From Deltaproteobacteria bacterium (GTDB lineage Bacteria > Desulfobacterota > DSM-4660 > Desulfatiglandales > B25-G16): a DNA stretch of 5,633 bases. The DNA lies in contig QMLT01000133.1 of assembly GCA_003646875.1 (NCBI GenBank), positions 1 through 5,633 of the forward strand, written 5' to 3'. The translations under genes and the position numbers were made by a program. Shown piece after piece: positions 5,051 to 5,633 of this stretch. Position 1 is the first letter of the stretch. Each line of letters opens with the position of its first letter. The notes under the pieces are model-generated. The model did not search any database and was not told where the DNA came from. It saw nothing but the letters and a program-made list of their open reading frames with translations.

Positions 5051-5633
5051 ACACACCCTTCGCACCTCATTGATGTCAGTTAATCCCTGAAAAACCTTCT
5101 GGATTCCGTCCTGTTTCAAGGTGGTCATCCCGTCTTTTTCTGCCTGCGTAAAAAGATCTTCCGAGGATGCCTGTTTTTTTATTAATCTTTTTATTTCTGG
5201 GGTACCCTCCATTAATTCATGTATCCCCATGCGTCCCTTATAGCCGGTTCCTGAGCATGTCTCGCAACCCACAGGGCGATAAAGGGTAAGCTCAGGGGTG
5301 TACTCTATATTCGTGGCTTTGAACTTCTCCCTCCCATATTCTGCGACTATCTCTTCAAACTCCTCTGTGGAGGGATGATATTCCTTACGGCAATTCTTGC
5401 ATAACCTCCTGGTCAATCTCTGGGCCAGCACGCCGAGAAAGGCGTCAGAAAAATTGAGAGGATTCAGTTCCATATCCAACAGCCTGGTTACTGTCTCGGG
5501 GGCGCTGTTGGTATGGAGAGTGGAAAAAACAAGATGCCCGGTCAATGAGGCCTCAATCCCGATGGAAGCTGTTTCTTGATCACGCATCTCACCGATCATG
5601 ATAACATCGGGGTCGGCTCTCAGAAAGGCGCGC
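5042..5633 (-). CDS. GspE/PilB-family ATPase, C-terminal part, cut by window edge
   Basis: The frame is open to the window edge and encodes about the last 196 residues of a hexameric secretion/type IV pilus assembly ATPase, which works at the cytoplasmic face of the inner membrane to drive pilin or pseudopilin polymerisation. Visible motifs: the Walker B region RADPDVIMIGEMRD (about 5618-5579), the His box TGHLVFSTLHTN (about 5542-5507), AQRLTRRLC, and a tetracysteine zinc site of C-x2-C (CKNC, 5401-5390) and C-x2-C (CETC, 5266-5255) followed by GTGYKGRMGIHELM. The C-terminal tail, DGMTTLKQDGIQKVFQGLTD, is typical of the family. The N-terminal domain and Walker A lie outside the window, so PilB cannot be separated from GspE. 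The C-terminus (VCID) and stop overlap the inverted heptamer repeat, which may have replaced the original last codons. Whether the chemosensory genes are co-transcribed with it is unknown. Confidence 0.93.
   Translation of the reverse strand, partial: RAFLRADPDVIMIGEMRDQETASIGIEASLTGHLVFSTLHTNSAPETVTRLLDMELNPLNFSDAFLGVLAQRLTRRLCKNCRKEYHPSTEEFEEIVAEYGREKFKATNIEYTPELTLYRPVGCETCSGTGYKGRMGIHELMEGTPEIKRLIKKQASSEDLFTQAEKDGMTTLKQDGIQKVFQGLTDINEVRRVCID

Overview
The window looks like part of a chromosome from an environmental Gram-negative bacterium, most plausibly a Desulfobacterota (deltaproteobacterial) lineage or a near relative. That assignment is an inference from the style of the GspE/PilB-type ATPase, the chemosensory proteins, the DUF6788-like transposon protein and the GC-rich palindromic repeats; nothing here is a formal taxonomic marker. 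Every gene I accept lies on the minus strand, so the biological order runs from high to low coordinates.

Layout in transcription order. (1) 5633-5042: the C-terminal part of a GspE/PilB-family ATPase, cut by the window edge. (2) 5050-4953: an AT-rich gap made of 7-base-period repeats (CAATNNN facing ATTGNNN) that form a large imperfect inverted repeat and include the ATPase stop codon. (3) 4935-732: a tight four-gene chemosensory cluster: a REC-PAS response regulator, a two-helix membrane methyl-accepting protein with almost no periplasmic loop, a CheW and a CheA. All junctions overlap or are within 2 nt, so this should be one operon. (4) 737-696: a second 7-base-period repeat (TTTCAAG) covering the cheA stop. 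(5) 714-1: a DUF6788-like small protein followed by the start of a probable transposase, cut by the window edge; together probably part of an insertion element.

Function. The MCP, CheW and CheA make a complete core signalling unit. The REC-PAS protein, encoded first, is the obvious candidate phosphoacceptor for CheA, whose kinase motifs and HPt histidine are all present. No CheR, CheB or stand-alone CheY is in the window, and CheA has little room for a P2 domain. The MCP lacks an extracytoplasmic sensor, so it probably senses something in the membrane or cytoplasm, or takes input from a partner such as the PAS domain. The upstream ATPase hints at pilus or secretion control, but that link rests on adjacency only.

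The most notable feature is in cheW: two GC-rich palindromic inserts (17 and about 41 codons) lie inside the gene with the reading frame kept. They share a nearly identical 15-base end, so they look like two copies of one mobile palindromic repeat family that tolerates insertion into coding sequence, similar in concept to the Rickettsia palindromic elements.
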